64,000 nucleotides of DNA from Methylomonas methanica. Its GTDB lineage: Bacteria; Pseudomonadota; Gammaproteobacteria; Methylococcales; Methylomonadaceae. Positions 28,801 through 37,834 of the stretch are shown here, one piece after another (position 1 is the stretch's first letter; each line of letters begins with the position of its first letter). The stretch covers positions 62,001 to 126,000 of the forward strand of contig NZ_LUUG01000088.1 of assembly GCF_001644035.1 (NCBI RefSeq). Reading direction: 5' to 3'. Made by a program: the position numbers and the translations under genes. The notes under the pieces are model-generated. The model did no database searches and had not been told where the DNA came from. It saw only the letters and a list, made by a program, of their open reading frames with translations.

Positions 28801-29551
28801 AACCAGCCGCCTGCATGACTCGCCGCATCGCCGCGCCTGTTTGATTCAGCAAAACCCGGTAACCGCTATTCGACACGGCTTCGTAGCGGCCCGCTTCTTG
28901 CGACAGCCAGGCGATGCGGTAGCTGGCATCCTCGTTGCTCACCACCGCCAACAAGGCCAGCGGCACGGCATGGCCTAACTTGGCCATGAAACCGGCATCG
29001 ACCCGGTCGGCGGCCACCCAGTTTTCGATGCGTTCGCGCGGCCAGGTATTAACGGCGGAATCGCTGATATTGATACGCTGCAAGGCCAGACTGCCGGCCA
29101 ATACCCGCTGAGTATCGCGAGTTGGATCGAGTTCGGTGCGTTGGCAAGGATCAATTCCAGGCCCGTCGATTTGCCGGTCGCCGCGCGTCAGCATTAAATA
29201 ATAAACGCCGACCGCGCTGGCGACCTGGTTGCGGTTCAGGTAGGCGTCGATCAAATCCTGCCATTCGGCACGCAGCGGATAGTACAGCCCCAGCGCCTGA
29301 CCATTGGCTGCCAATGCCAGACCTGAACTGACACTGAAACCGGGTTCGAATAGGCCGTTCGGCCCCAATTGTAAATCCAGTCCATGGACGATGCCGGCGC
29401 TTCTGCTCTGCAACACAGTAGCTAGCCGCGCATCGGCATACGCCTGTTCCCGGTCGAACTCTTCCTCGCCCAGATGCCGGCCGGGAAACATGTGTACCCG
29501 CTGCAAGCTGCGGGAGCTGGCGATGGGCTTATGCAGCAGGATCATGGACAT
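25877..29551 (-). CDS. Large eCIS structural protein, paralogue A of three
   Basis: This 1224-residue protein is of unknown function. Residues about 17-92 form a domain shared with the two genes upstream: a PGRHLGEEEFDREQAY start, then SAGIVHGLDL and a SSGLALAANGQALGL strand pair. The middle is Ala/Ser-rich (about 560-680). Residues about 700-900 contain long helices with coiled-coil character (KLQGKLREQANKLAQIDKLA). The C-terminus is mixed. An AAGGAG ribosome site precedes the start, which follows the 512-base repeat cluster. Its size and position make it a candidate for the baseplate rim, fibre or ruler. I cannot choose among these. Confidence 0.6.
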   Translation of the reverse strand: MSMILLHKPIASSRSLQRVHMFPGRHLGEEEFDREQAYADARLATVLQSRSAGIVHGLDLQLGPNGLFEPGFSVSSGLALAANGQALGLYYPLRAEWQDLIDAYLNRNQVASAVGVYYLMLTRGDRQIDGPGIDPCQRTELDPTRDTQRVLAGSLALQRINISDSAVNTWPRERIENWVAADRVDAGFMAKLGHAVPLALLAVVSNEDASYRIAWLSQEAGRYEAVSNSGYRVLLNQTGAAMRRVMQAAGLPANAGITLPQFLQDNLHLDFLPAAGQLPLDWLQNPAAPAPNLLWLPSHLGIDMVPVPEEAVIELLNGHIARRVIDLRQPAGDKIRLLLAVNEPDYRPNLLDIPQTDSVLESDIFRFYMRAYEAWRKWRQQFDALYFVEPSNTPPLAGGIGVIEHAVLDPAQFKNLDLPKPEIPPALPLTIFEKVIARANSEQQDPQNPGTPYPYSKGVPALPNFYRNWLGADGNPPPIAVPSDDGLVVQYAVALVELEAIENQIRAIRSRVEKTRDFLLLQRQQLDSQTVALAALAGGVAGDGTGLQVARWLPYANLNATEIPNNVEKAVSTESVVSNVPKAVFATASAGLFNSAISQMAAPKISASSALSNNLLSNALASTSSVSKSAFLLTSKPQTYSAFELGINKNRLDMLSRITKEAVSKPAFEAKEYRFGVIDHISPEINEYAKAYYGMKELLATLTDLFDPTDAATLRKQMEKIGVVEDDQAGANATNPFERSGKLESPAVLDNLADKNAPNNPQRSSLLKTQYRYHALFKAGRILTQWIAIFEARYNNIERKLQGKLREQANKLAQIDKLAGLIRVARETLEGMDRFRVEQLGDYGVAQRLLEEDWRQVWALNNERTRILTKASRGLYYVRVRGTPVSAALADPLALRYGSSRDIVPGCDWEEEVDLPAALDPFFAAICEIPMDDWAGLKPLRPKLPPFQQFDYLGQLRQARFKARPASLLTPANTDTLQARLQTVHLQTQIVMQQWASFSLPAFTASSLQTQAAAAKVLALEDLAGTAGPLRKPAHELREQLQHCQYCLLEKLNLLPPSLRLQWGQLAEDDQIRVEDVSWWPGMDRAEADDFNAARTVAELVAWWFRQLDRDASAASRSAMRNMIRAVLIHASLGDPQEIIRGNVHVPPRLAAIGERLQVKLNRPPLPGTRLQLLDTEQRVVAVLAVEDHSPQSTQVTIVDMLQSGVKINTRFSVVANKLTQQRL

Positions 29552-30063
29552 GATGGCTACTCCTTATTGGTTTACCGTTAATGCGAGGATCGCTTGGTAT
29601 CCCTATTTGTTGTGTCGCTATCGCGACCGACTTTCTAATGTCGGTTCTCGGACCGACTGCCGAGGTACTTTTCTTTGTTTGGCCAAAGAAAAGTACCCAA
29701 AAGAAAAGCCACCCGAATGCCGCTTTGATCCTGCGCACCGAAGCTTTTGGCGAGGGTTTTCAGAAGGGGCTTCCCAGCCCCTCCGAAAACGAGCGGCATC
29801 CATGCCGCTCCCCTGACGGGCTGCTCACTCGGTACATCCATGTACCTCGCCCTTCGGGTGCTGCGCATGCAAATCGGCAATCCTGCCGATTTGTCTCGCC
29901 AAAAGCTTCGGTGCTCGGCGCGGCATACGGGATAAAAACCCGTCTCCAACTCAAAGTCCTTTGGCCTCCAGGATAAATCCCCTCTCCCTCCGGGAGAGGG
30001 CTAGGGTGAGGGGATTTAAAATCGCCAATTTCCAGGTGCTCTGCACATTGTCTAAAAAGCCCA
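29552..30063. repeat. Hairpin-rich dispersed repeat inside the eCIS operon
   Basis: A non-coding insertion contains many perfect inverted repeats: 29665-29696 (GTACTTTTCTTTG arms), 29766-29781, 29791-29810, 29831-29846 and 29870-29893. The last four are enclosed by a 20-base perfect inverted pair at 29735-29754 and 29895-29914. From about 29966 to 30020 another repeat follows, with AAATCCCCTC and GAGGGGATTT ends and an inner CCCTCTCCC/GGGAGAGGG stem. Several overlapping reading frames exist only because the element is self-complementary. These elements resemble dispersed repeats I recall from other gammaproteobacteria; no transposase is present. Confidence 0.85.
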
Positions 30064-31755
30064 TCACGGCAACAACGCCGTCCATTGCCCGATTAAGCCG
30101 CTATCCAAACCCAGTGCCGCACCACCGGCAATAACCAGTTCGCGGGTTGTCTGGTTGGCTGGCTTTACGCGCAATGCGGCTAAAAATGCGTCCAGATTGT
30201 TAGCGGCAGCCAGTTGTTGCAGGGTTTGCCAGATTACCCGGTCGTATTGGCGTTCCACCAATAGCAAGATGCGTTGGCTGGCGGCGACCGATACCGATTC
30301 ACTGAAAGACTCCAGCAAAGCAGCCAGTGCGGCACGGCCCGCATCGTCAGTCGGTGCGCGCAGTTCAGCCAGCATTGGATAATTGACCCGTTTCAAAAAC
30401 ACATTATCCTCGTCGTCGATCAAACCGCCGCCGTCAGCTGGGCCGCCCACCACTTCGGGCGGGGCCGGCAAGGATGTGCCTAGCGCTAACACAATACCGC
30501 TGATCGAAGTTTCCGCCGCGCGACTGGGCCGTCGCACGTACAACGGTGCATTGCTGCCGAAGCGATCCCAAATAGCCTGCCAGGCCGCTTGATCGGTGTC
30601 CAGCGCATGCACCGGCCGGACCGGATACAGTTTCAGGCGCAGCAAATCCAGTTGCGGTAATAAGCGTTTGTTCGGGTCGAAATTGCGCTCCAGTTGCGCG
30701 GCGTAATGCCCGTAATCCAGATTGGACAGCGGCACCAGCACGACGATGTCCACCGGCTCGCCGTTGCTTAAATCGATGGGCGGTAGAGCCAGGGATTCGG
30801 CGCGGATCTGTTCCACGTCGGATTGCCGGAGCGGCGCGATAGCTACCTGATAGTTTTCCGGAAAATAGCCTTGCCGGCCGTTGACCGGATCGACCGCTTC
30901 CTTGGGCAGACTGCCGACCGGCGGCAACAGGGAAAAGTAATCGCTGGCATGAAAATCACCGGTCAAACCACCGCTGCGGCGGTTACTCAAGATGTCGGCT
31001 AGTAAGGACTCGTATTGCCGCGACAAATCGCTTTGCAATGAGTCTATGCCCGGCTCGGCGCGCAAGGGATGCCGCAGCAATTGTGCGTCCAGCCATTGCG
31101 GCGCGCCTTCTTGAATCGCCACCAAGCCCAAGGCCACGGCGTCCTCCGGCAATAAACCATGCAGTTGATCGTCGCCGAGCAGCTCGCGCATCAGGCGTGC
31201 GCGTATCTGCAACGGACTTTGTTGCGGCAGCGGAATCGGCAAGGGCACTAGGCCCATCTGCACCGACTCGGTAATCATCGCAAATTGAAACCCGCGTTTG
31301 GCGCTCAAATCTTTCGGGAACACCTCGGCGATGTCGGTGCCGACATCGACATAGCGCAGCACTACAGCATACAAACCCCGGTTCAAGTTGGAGAAATTGC
31401 CGTCGTTTAGCCCACTGATCAAGGCCCGGTCGCGCAGATTGACGATCAGCCGACTACCCAGCTCCAGCACCCGGCCGGCTGGCGTCATTGCCAAACCCGG
31501 CTCCAGCGTAAGCAAACCGGTGAAGCGGTCAAAGCTCAATGCCAAACCGGCGACGATGCCGCTACCCAGCACGCGGCCGAGTTCGCGCAAGCGCTGATCC
31601 AGATAGACTTGATCGCGGGTCAGGTCTTCGGCGGTCAGTAAGCGGCCGTCGAAATAATGGCTGCGGGTCAGACGCGGGTCGATGTCGGCGACCTGATCCA
31701 GTGCTAGGCCGGCGGCAATCGGATTACCGAGAGGTTGAAATAGTATTTCGCTCAT
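30064..31755 (-). CDS. eCIS protein, paralogue B of three
   Basis: This 563-residue protein has an N-terminal domain (about 28-107) starting SHYFDGRLLTAEDLTRDQ, followed by GSGIVAGLALSF and LEPGLAMTPAGRVLEL. The same layout is found in the genes on both sides. The rest is not recognised; it is Leu/Ala-rich with a possible domain from about 330. It begins 13 bases after paralogue C ends. The position between the gpI-like tail gene and the tape-measure candidate is where Afp/PVC systems have the fibre gene, so an outer-baseplate role is plausible. Confidence 0.6.
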   Translation of the reverse strand: MSEILFQPLGNPIAAGLALDQVADIDPRLTRSHYFDGRLLTAEDLTRDQVYLDQRLRELGRVLGSGIVAGLALSFDRFTGLLTLEPGLAMTPAGRVLELGSRLIVNLRDRALISGLNDGNFSNLNRGLYAVVLRYVDVGTDIAEVFPKDLSAKRGFQFAMITESVQMGLVPLPIPLPQQSPLQIRARLMRELLGDDQLHGLLPEDAVALGLVAIQEGAPQWLDAQLLRHPLRAEPGIDSLQSDLSRQYESLLADILSNRRSGGLTGDFHASDYFSLLPPVGSLPKEAVDPVNGRQGYFPENYQVAIAPLRQSDVEQIRAESLALPPIDLSNGEPVDIVVLVPLSNLDYGHYAAQLERNFDPNKRLLPQLDLLRLKLYPVRPVHALDTDQAAWQAIWDRFGSNAPLYVRRPSRAAETSISGIVLALGTSLPAPPEVVGGPADGGGLIDDEDNVFLKRVNYPMLAELRAPTDDAGRAALAALLESFSESVSVAASQRILLLVERQYDRVIWQTLQQLAAANNLDAFLAALRVKPANQTTRELVIAGGAALGLDSGLIGQWTALLP

Positions 31756-31768
31756 AGTCCCTCCATGA

Positions 31769-32671
31769 TCAGGGCTGGCGCGCCAACCAGGCCAGTTGGC
31801 TGGCGGTGGCCAGGAACGGCCGCACCAAGTTGTTGATCGAGATTAATTGCGGGTTGACCACAATGGCGTTGATGTCGGCGACGCTGATACTGATCCTGGC
31901 CAGCAGCAAGCGGGCGCCCTCCTCCAACTCGTCTTGCAATTGTTGGGGATTAACGCCGCCGCTATCCAGCGCGTGCAGCAAACGGGCATGCAGCGCCAGT
32001 TGCGCACCGGCCGCAGAGTTATCGTTTTGCACTTGCTCCAACAAGGCTTGTTCGCTAACCGACAACGCCGGGATCGCCGCCGGCAACGCCTGATGGCAAG
32101 CCCAGGGTTGATAATCATCGTCTGCCGCCGGCGGCGGCAATTCCGGAATCAATTCCAGGCGCACGCTGTCGGCAGTGCGGCTGGGTTGCACAGCGTCGGT
32201 ACTTAAATTGAGCTTGCGTGCCAGCACCGGCTGCATCGCCACCGGACAATCTTTTTGCCGCACGCAGATTTTCAGCCAAAGCAAATTGTCGGCATCGCTG
32301 TACCCTTCGCGCAGATGACTTTCGGATTGCGCGGCCAGCCAATCGCCGAGATTGATGCAGTAGGGTTCGTGAATCAGCACCTCGCGGCCCAGGCCATCGA
32401 TGCCAATGCCGGGACTCACCAGCAGGCGCACCGTCAAATTGTCGGTATTGTTGGGATGCGTGACCGGTGCCATGCTCACTGCCATGCCCGCCAGCGTGCC
32501 GTATCCTTGCAGCCAGTATTGATGGCGAGTCAGGCGGCGGCGATGGTAGGCCTGCTCGTCGCGAGTGGCTTCCAGACCCAGCATCATCCCGGCCTCGTAA
32601 GCGACGCGGCGTAAGGGTTCCGACAAACTGGCGTCCTGTTCCAGCGTAGTGAAATCGTCTAGGGTATCCAT
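31769..32671 (-). CDS. eCIS protein, paralogue C of three
   Basis: This 300-residue protein is the smallest of the set. Residues about 22-108 carry the shared domain: GMMLGLEATRDEQAYHRRRL, then YGTLAGMAVSM and VSPGIGIDGLGREVLI. A conserved Gly-rich turn and the GxGI-D-x-GRE pattern are clearest here. The start at 32671 is set by a GGAGG ribosome site 5 bases upstream. The second half is helical. It may be the minimal form from which the larger paralogues grew. Confidence 0.6.
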   Translation of the reverse strand: MDTLDDFTTLEQDASLSEPLRRVAYEAGMMLGLEATRDEQAYHRRRLTRHQYWLQGYGTLAGMAVSMAPVTHPNNTDNLTVRLLVSPGIGIDGLGREVLIHEPYCINLGDWLAAQSESHLREGYSDADNLLWLKICVRQKDCPVAMQPVLARKLNLSTDAVQPSRTADSVRLELIPELPPPAADDDYQPWACHQALPAAIPALSVSEQALLEQVQNDNSAAGAQLALHARLLHALDSGGVNPQQLQDELEEGARLLLARISISVADINAIVVNPQLISINNLVRPFLATASQLAWLARQP

Positions 32672-32809
32672 GCGGCCTCCGTGTGTGGTGCCCAATAGGA
32701 AATGCCAAAATCTCGGAATCCGGCGGCATAAATCCCATCGCCCACCGGGACAGAGCTTTTCTTCCGGCCTCTGATAGGGACCGGGTTAATGGCCAAACCA
32801 AGAAAACCG

Positions 32810-35236
32810 CTATGCCTGCGCATTGATATCCTCCGGAGAAAATGCCGCCGGGTTTTTCAAGATCCCCTCGCGGCCCAGATAGGTGTCGTCCAGCGTCACG
32901 CGGCGGAACGGCGGCGCGGTTTCGATGAAAGTATCCATGCCCAGCAGCGGCGCGATACCCAATACAAAGGGGTGTTCGGTTTCGATGATTTTGTATTGCA
33001 AATGCGCCGGTAGCTGTTCCGTCAAAATGTCTTCGACGGCAGAGCGTAAACTTACCGCCCGCCCGTGTAACAGGATACTGACTTGATGCGCGTATTCCTC
33101 GAAAAACGCTTTGACCTGCGCAGCCTCGTCAACTGTCGCCAATTCCGGCGCAAATAGCGCCAGAAATTGCCGGGCATCGCTTTCCGACAGAATCAAGCTG
33201 TCGCCAACGATGCTGTTGCCGCTCATGCCGGTACCCAATGTCAAGGGGTGATCGCCGTCGTCCATGTCTATACCCAGTATCGTCGCCATGGTCCGCCGCA
33301 AGCGGAAATTCTCTAACACCACGATTTCGCCTCGCTGCACGCCGCCGTCGCTGACGATGTCCAAAGCTAAATTCAACGCCGCCAGCGTGCCCTTGTATTG
33401 TTGAATCAAGGTCAAGTCCCGCAACCAGCGCCGCTGCCGAGCTTCCGGCCAGTGGCTTGGCAGGTGGCCGCCCACCGCCTCGGCCAGCCAGGGCAGATTA
33501 GCGGCGGGCGTCGCCTCCGGAGCAAGCAATTGTTCACTGGCGGCGATCCGGCCTTCCAGCGGCGTCAAAACGCCTTCGAAGGCCGCCAGCAAGCGCTCGC
33601 GGACATCGGCGCCATTGGCTGGGCCGACGGCTTGTGCCGGGTCGTAACTGAGTTCCTGCCGGTAAAATTCCGGAAAATAGGCTTCCTGGTAGGAAAAGCG
33701 CGGGTAATAGACCCTGATGGCATGCAAAGCCGGGCTTTGCCGACCGTCGCCGCGTAAGGTCACTTGAATTTGTAGATAACGTCCGCGCAATTGCCGCACC
33801 GGGCCGGACGGTTGTTGCAACAAAATTTCGAACAGACCGCTAGTACCGGCTTGCTGGCCCGCCAGGCTTGCCGAGAACGGCAATTCCGAAGGCAACGGGT
33901 TCCACAACGGTGCGGGCTGGTCGATAGGTTTGGGCCGAGGCATTTGTTTGCTGGCAAATACCCGCACCGCAATCTGGATGTCGCAGCCGGGCGGAATGCA
34001 GGCATCCAGATACAGCCGGTGCCATTGGGTATCGACTTGCCCGGAATCCAGTTCGTGCAGCAAGGCAGTGCCTTCCAGATGAAACTGCGGGCGGCGCAAG
34101 GCATGTAATTCGCGCGGGCGAGGGGCTATCCCTGGAAAATCCGGATCGGCCTCGGCTTGATAACGCAACTGGCCGTCGGCGCTGCTGACAAAACGCGGCA
34201 CGGCTTGCGACAGCATAGGATAACGCTCGTGCAGTAAGCGGGCTTGGCCGATGTTGGTTTCGTTATCCCAATGCAGGGTCAACACCGGGCAATCGCGTTG
34301 CGTGAAATTCGCATCATCAGCCGCACGCGGCACCAAAGCCGCCAGCCGGCCGCTGTCCGGCAAAGCCGAATCGGCTGCCAAAGCAAGATCGATAGCAATC
34401 GGCAACTCAACCGGACAGGTGTAGGCTTTGAATGGCGCATCAGCCAATGCCGACAAAGGCCGCGTCAATATAGCCTGCGCGCCTGCACCGTCGTGACACA
34501 AGATATACAGCTGCTGCAAATCGCAACACAGCGCCAGCGCCTGCAAGCCATCGGGCAAGGCTTGCTGCCAGATTCGGTTTAAGGGATGCGGATTGGCCTG
34601 CTCGGGTTCAAAGCGCACCGGTTGCGGCGTGTACGGCAAGGGCAAAGGTTCACCACTGCATAACATCAAACCGGAATTGCTGATCAACCAGACTCGCTGT
34701 TCGGCGTCGATACACGCCCTTAGCGGCATTTGCGACGCGGCATCCTCGCCTTCCGCATTGTCCCATTCGCAAAAGGTTTGCCAGCGCCGAGCCAGATGAA
34801 ACAGCAGCAAGCCATGCTGATTGTTGCCATCGCTGAACGGCAAGGCCAGTCTGCCGTCACCGACCGGCTGCCCGAAGCCCGGCTTGCCGCTGGTCGCGAC
34901 CGCCGCGAAAGCCATATCGGTAAACCGGCCTTGCGGCGCAGCGACATCCCGCAATTCATTGTCCTGCAAGGTCAGATAGCCGCGACCGCTGTTGAATTCC
35001 ACGCGAACGCCGTCGACACTCAAGCGGCCAATCTGATTAAAACTGTCCAAGGCCAGCGGCGCGCTGTTTTGCCAGGCCAGCACGGACGCCACCGGATCGG
35101 CGGCAGGCAAGCGCAAGGCTTGGTTTTGCGCCAGCGTCAACGCCTGTAAACCGGTATTCCAGCTCAAATGGCTGGAGCCCTGCTCGAAATCGGCTTGGCC
35201 TCTCAGTAAAAAATACGGGGTGTTGTTGACGTCCAT
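32810..35236 (-). CDS. gpI-like phage tail protein (Afp12-like baseplate wedge)
   Basis: This 808-residue protein has a C-terminal part (about 520-720) matching the phage tail protein I family as used by contractile systems: FPEFYRQELSYD, ADVRERLLAAFEGVLTPLEG and WPEARQRRWLRDL. The first 500 residues are beta-rich with repeated WxxNxAPLAL-like blocks and may form a propeller-like head, but that is a guess. It starts 9 bases after the gpJ-like gene, as expected for paired baseplate wedge subunits. Confidence 0.82.
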   Translation of the reverse strand: MDVNNTPYFLLRGQADFEQGSSHLSWNTGLQALTLAQNQALRLPAADPVASVLAWQNSAPLALDSFNQIGRLSVDGVRVEFNSGRGYLTLQDNELRDVAAPQGRFTDMAFAAVATSGKPGFGQPVGDGRLALPFSDGNNQHGLLLFHLARRWQTFCEWDNAEGEDAASQMPLRACIDAEQRVWLISNSGLMLCSGEPLPLPYTPQPVRFEPEQANPHPLNRIWQQALPDGLQALALCCDLQQLYILCHDGAGAQAILTRPLSALADAPFKAYTCPVELPIAIDLALAADSALPDSGRLAALVPRAADDANFTQRDCPVLTLHWDNETNIGQARLLHERYPMLSQAVPRFVSSADGQLRYQAEADPDFPGIAPRPRELHALRRPQFHLEGTALLHELDSGQVDTQWHRLYLDACIPPGCDIQIAVRVFASKQMPRPKPIDQPAPLWNPLPSELPFSASLAGQQAGTSGLFEILLQQPSGPVRQLRGRYLQIQVTLRGDGRQSPALHAIRVYYPRFSYQEAYFPEFYRQELSYDPAQAVGPANGADVRERLLAAFEGVLTPLEGRIAASEQLLAPEATPAANLPWLAEAVGGHLPSHWPEARQRRWLRDLTLIQQYKGTLAALNLALDIVSDGGVQRGEIVVLENFRLRRTMATILGIDMDDGDHPLTLGTGMSGNSIVGDSLILSESDARQFLALFAPELATVDEAAQVKAFFEEYAHQVSILLHGRAVSLRSAVEDILTEQLPAHLQYKIIETEHPFVLGIAPLLGMDTFIETAPPFRRVTLDDTYLGREGILKNPAAFSPEDINAQA

Positions 35237-35245
35237 CGCTAGGCC

Positions 35246-37417
35246 TCAACAAATGTCCGGAATCACCGGCACTGCTACACCCAGACTGCTGTCCGGGGTT
35301 TGGCCCTCCAGCAAGCCGATGCCGTCCGGCAAGGCCGGCGCGCCGGAACCACTGTCGGCGCGCACGCCCAGCAACTCCGGCAACTGGAATTTAGTCAGGC
35401 TGACCGTCTCGTCGGCTGGCAAGCGTCGCCAGCCATTGCTGCCGCGTTGAAACAGGCTCAAGGCATTGACAGCCTGCACCCCGGCCACCCGCGCCGCTTG
35501 AGTCAATAATTCGTTGGCGCGCACCTCAGCCCCCAAGGGCCAACCCGCACCGCACGCGCCGCCGGGCGCCAGGGGCCATAGATATTCCAGCAGAGTCTGC
35601 TGCACATCGCGCAGGGTTTGTTGCTCGGTTTCTATGTCGCGCACCTGCACTTTTACACTGACAGCAATCGGCACAAATTCCGGACTGAGAACATATAACT
35701 CGGTGCCGACCATAGTCCGCTGCAATAGATAGGCAAACACGTCCTTCAGCAAACCCTGGTTGGGCTTGGGCGTGTGACCCAAAGCCGGTTCGGCCGGCGG
35801 CAGCACGAACACGCTGACCACGCCCGGTACGCCGTCGCGCGCCGCGCGGATGCTGGCGCCGGGCAGAAAACCGACCAATACTTCGGCGCGGGCCACCGGA
35901 TTAAGCGGATTGGCCTCGGTAATGATTTTGAAATCCTGCTGCGTCACCGCCCGGTTGCGGTGCGTCAAGAACTGCGGGATGCGTTTTTCGGCCTGTTCGA
36001 CGGTCTCCGCATCCAAGCCGCCTTGCAAGGGCCATTCATGGCGAATTTTATAGCGCGAGCTGCCGTTCACCACTTCCTTGATGGTGCCGGCGGGCAGATT
36101 GCCGGCACTGCCGCCGCCGAATAGATATGCGGCGATGCGAATCCGACTGCCCGACGGCGGGCGTCTGCCGACCGTACCGTCACCGAAATACACATAACCG
36201 GACTGCGGATTGAGCCTATACACCTTGGCATCGGCGGTTTGACCCGCCAGAAAAGCCACCTGTTGCCAACGCACCCAGGCGCCGTTTTCCTCGACATCCA
36301 GTTGCAAGGTCGCCGCCTCGATATTCTGATCAGGCAATACCACCACCTGATCGGGCTGGCCGGTGCCCATGCCCACCAACAAATCCTGCTGCAAACCTTG
36401 AGCAAGCACATCGACCGCGTTCAGCGCCAGATAGCCCAGCTGTAACTTGGGATGTTCCGAGCAACGCAAGCGCAACCAAAACGCCACTCGGCCGGCTTCG
36501 ACTTGATCGGCCAGTTCCGGCGGCCGGTCGCCAACCCCGCTGAACATTGGATCTGTGGGGACAAAGGCCTGGAACAGCGCCGGATTTTTGGGTAAGCGCA
36601 GACGCAACACACCAGTTTGCCGGCCGCCTTTGGAGCTGTCGGCCAGCACATCCAATGGTAGATAAATCGTTTCGCCGGCCTCGCCGGTGGATACCAGCTC
36701 CCAGATCAATTTGCGCGGATTCAGCTCGTTGATCGCATCACCGTCAAGATTGTCGGCGGGCGCGATGCCGATATTAAAAGCCACGCCGGCCAGATGGCTG
36801 CGCAGCAACGCAATCTGGCCTTCCAGTTGCCGGGGAGCGATGCAGGCCAGGTAAAAGCTGCGATCCAGACTGCCGGTAAGATCCAGCACTTCCTTAACCG
36901 GCTCGAAACGGCGCGGTTGAAACGGTTCCGGACGCTGGCCATTGCGCAAACCGTACTGCTCCTGCAAATCCTGCAAGGTCAAACCCAGCGCGGCCAGATC
37001 GGCAGCCTCCAGCCCTTGTTTGACCAACACCTGCAAACTCAGGCAGGTGGGTTGCAATTCGCCCACCGCCGTCAAAATCTGTTTGCCGGCCCTGAGCTGA
37101 CTGCCGTCAGTCAACAAGGGTGCCGGCAACACGCTGGTCGGCCCGACATCTATGCTGACTATACCTTTGGCGGGCCGGGCGGCGCGCACCGGAATTTGCA
37201 GCAAATTCAAAAACACCCGTCGCTGACGTTCCGGGATTAAATTGGCGCGGTACAAAATAGTTTCGGTCAGCCAGGCGAACAGATCGACGAAGCTATGCAA
37301 AGGATCGCCCGGCGCGATCTGCGCCAGCTCCGGCAAATGATTGACCAGCCGGGCCTTGGCCTCGGCGACCAGATCGTCGAAGCGTCTGTCGTCTAAATTC
37401 GGTACCGGTAATGGCAT
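35246..37417 (-). CDS. gpJ-like baseplate assembly protein (Afp11-like)
   Basis: This 723-residue protein opens with LDDRRFDDLVAEAKARL and GDPLHSFVDLFAWLTE, the signature of the putative baseplate assembly protein family (J-like wedge of contractile injection systems). The C-terminal half has the baseplate-J features, FGDGTVGRRPPSG and RNRAVTQQDF. It would pair with the gpI-like product to form the wedge around the hub. It lies 19 bases after the gp25 gene. Confidence 0.9.
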   Translation of the reverse strand: MPLPVPNLDDRRFDDLVAEAKARLVNHLPELAQIAPGDPLHSFVDLFAWLTETILYRANLIPERQRRVFLNLLQIPVRAARPAKGIVSIDVGPTSVLPAPLLTDGSQLRAGKQILTAVGELQPTCLSLQVLVKQGLEAADLAALGLTLQDLQEQYGLRNGQRPEPFQPRRFEPVKEVLDLTGSLDRSFYLACIAPRQLEGQIALLRSHLAGVAFNIGIAPADNLDGDAINELNPRKLIWELVSTGEAGETIYLPLDVLADSSKGGRQTGVLRLRLPKNPALFQAFVPTDPMFSGVGDRPPELADQVEAGRVAFWLRLRCSEHPKLQLGYLALNAVDVLAQGLQQDLLVGMGTGQPDQVVVLPDQNIEAATLQLDVEENGAWVRWQQVAFLAGQTADAKVYRLNPQSGYVYFGDGTVGRRPPSGSRIRIAAYLFGGGSAGNLPAGTIKEVVNGSSRYKIRHEWPLQGGLDAETVEQAEKRIPQFLTHRNRAVTQQDFKIITEANPLNPVARAEVLVGFLPGASIRAARDGVPGVVSVFVLPPAEPALGHTPKPNQGLLKDVFAYLLQRTMVGTELYVLSPEFVPIAVSVKVQVRDIETEQQTLRDVQQTLLEYLWPLAPGGACGAGWPLGAEVRANELLTQAARVAGVQAVNALSLFQRGSNGWRRLPADETVSLTKFQLPELLGVRADSGSGAPALPDGIGLLEGQTPDSSLGVAVPVIPDIC

Positions 37418-37436
37418 AGCGGCCTCTCTTGCAGCC

Positions 37437-37832
37437 TCAAGCCGGCAGGCTTAGGTTTAGCGTGAATCCCAGTTCCGCCGGACGCTGACTATTGCGCAGC
37501 CGGTAGCGGATATTGATATGCACATCGGCGACGCTGGCCGGGCTGGCCTGCACCTGTACTTCGTCGATTTCCACTCGGGGCTCCCAGGTCTCCAGCGATT
37601 TGCGTACCACCCCGGCAATTAAATGCCGGGTGGTTTCGTTATTGGGTTGATGCACGAAGTTTAATAAACCGGCGCCGAAAGTCGGGCGTTGCAAGCGCTC
37701 GCCGGGCCGGGTCAGCAAAATGTTCAGCATCACTTCGCGGATGCTCTGATCGTCGCGGGTCCAGCTCAAGCGCCCATCGGCATCGATATCGCCCAGGGGC
37801 CAGCTCATAATCTCGGGTACCGGCGTGCGCAT
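37437..37832 (-). CDS. gp25-like baseplate protein (Afp9-like)
   Basis: The 131-residue product has the GPW/gp25 family pattern: ESIREVMLNILLTRPGER-type helix (here QSIREVMLNILLTRPGERL), then FGAGLLNFV and a C-terminal strand pair. gp25 connects sheath to baseplate. I place the start at 37832, preceded by a strong AGGGAGG ribosome site. A longer in-frame reading would run through the coding region of the upstream gene and is not needed. Two bases separate it from the stop of the membrane-segment gene. Confidence 0.93.
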   Translation of the reverse strand: MRTPVPEIMSWPLGDIDADGRLSWTRDDQSIREVMLNILLTRPGERLQRPTFGAGLLNFVHQPNNETTRHLIAGVVRKSLETWEPRVEIDEVQVQASPASVADVHINIRYRLRNSQRPAELGFTLNLSLPA

Positions 37833-37834
37833 GC

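Noticed and set aside
29618-29949. Several overlapping reading frames on both strands in the repeat cluster
   Set aside because: They arise from a self-complementary hairpin array; none has a ribosome site and each is as long as its mirror frame.
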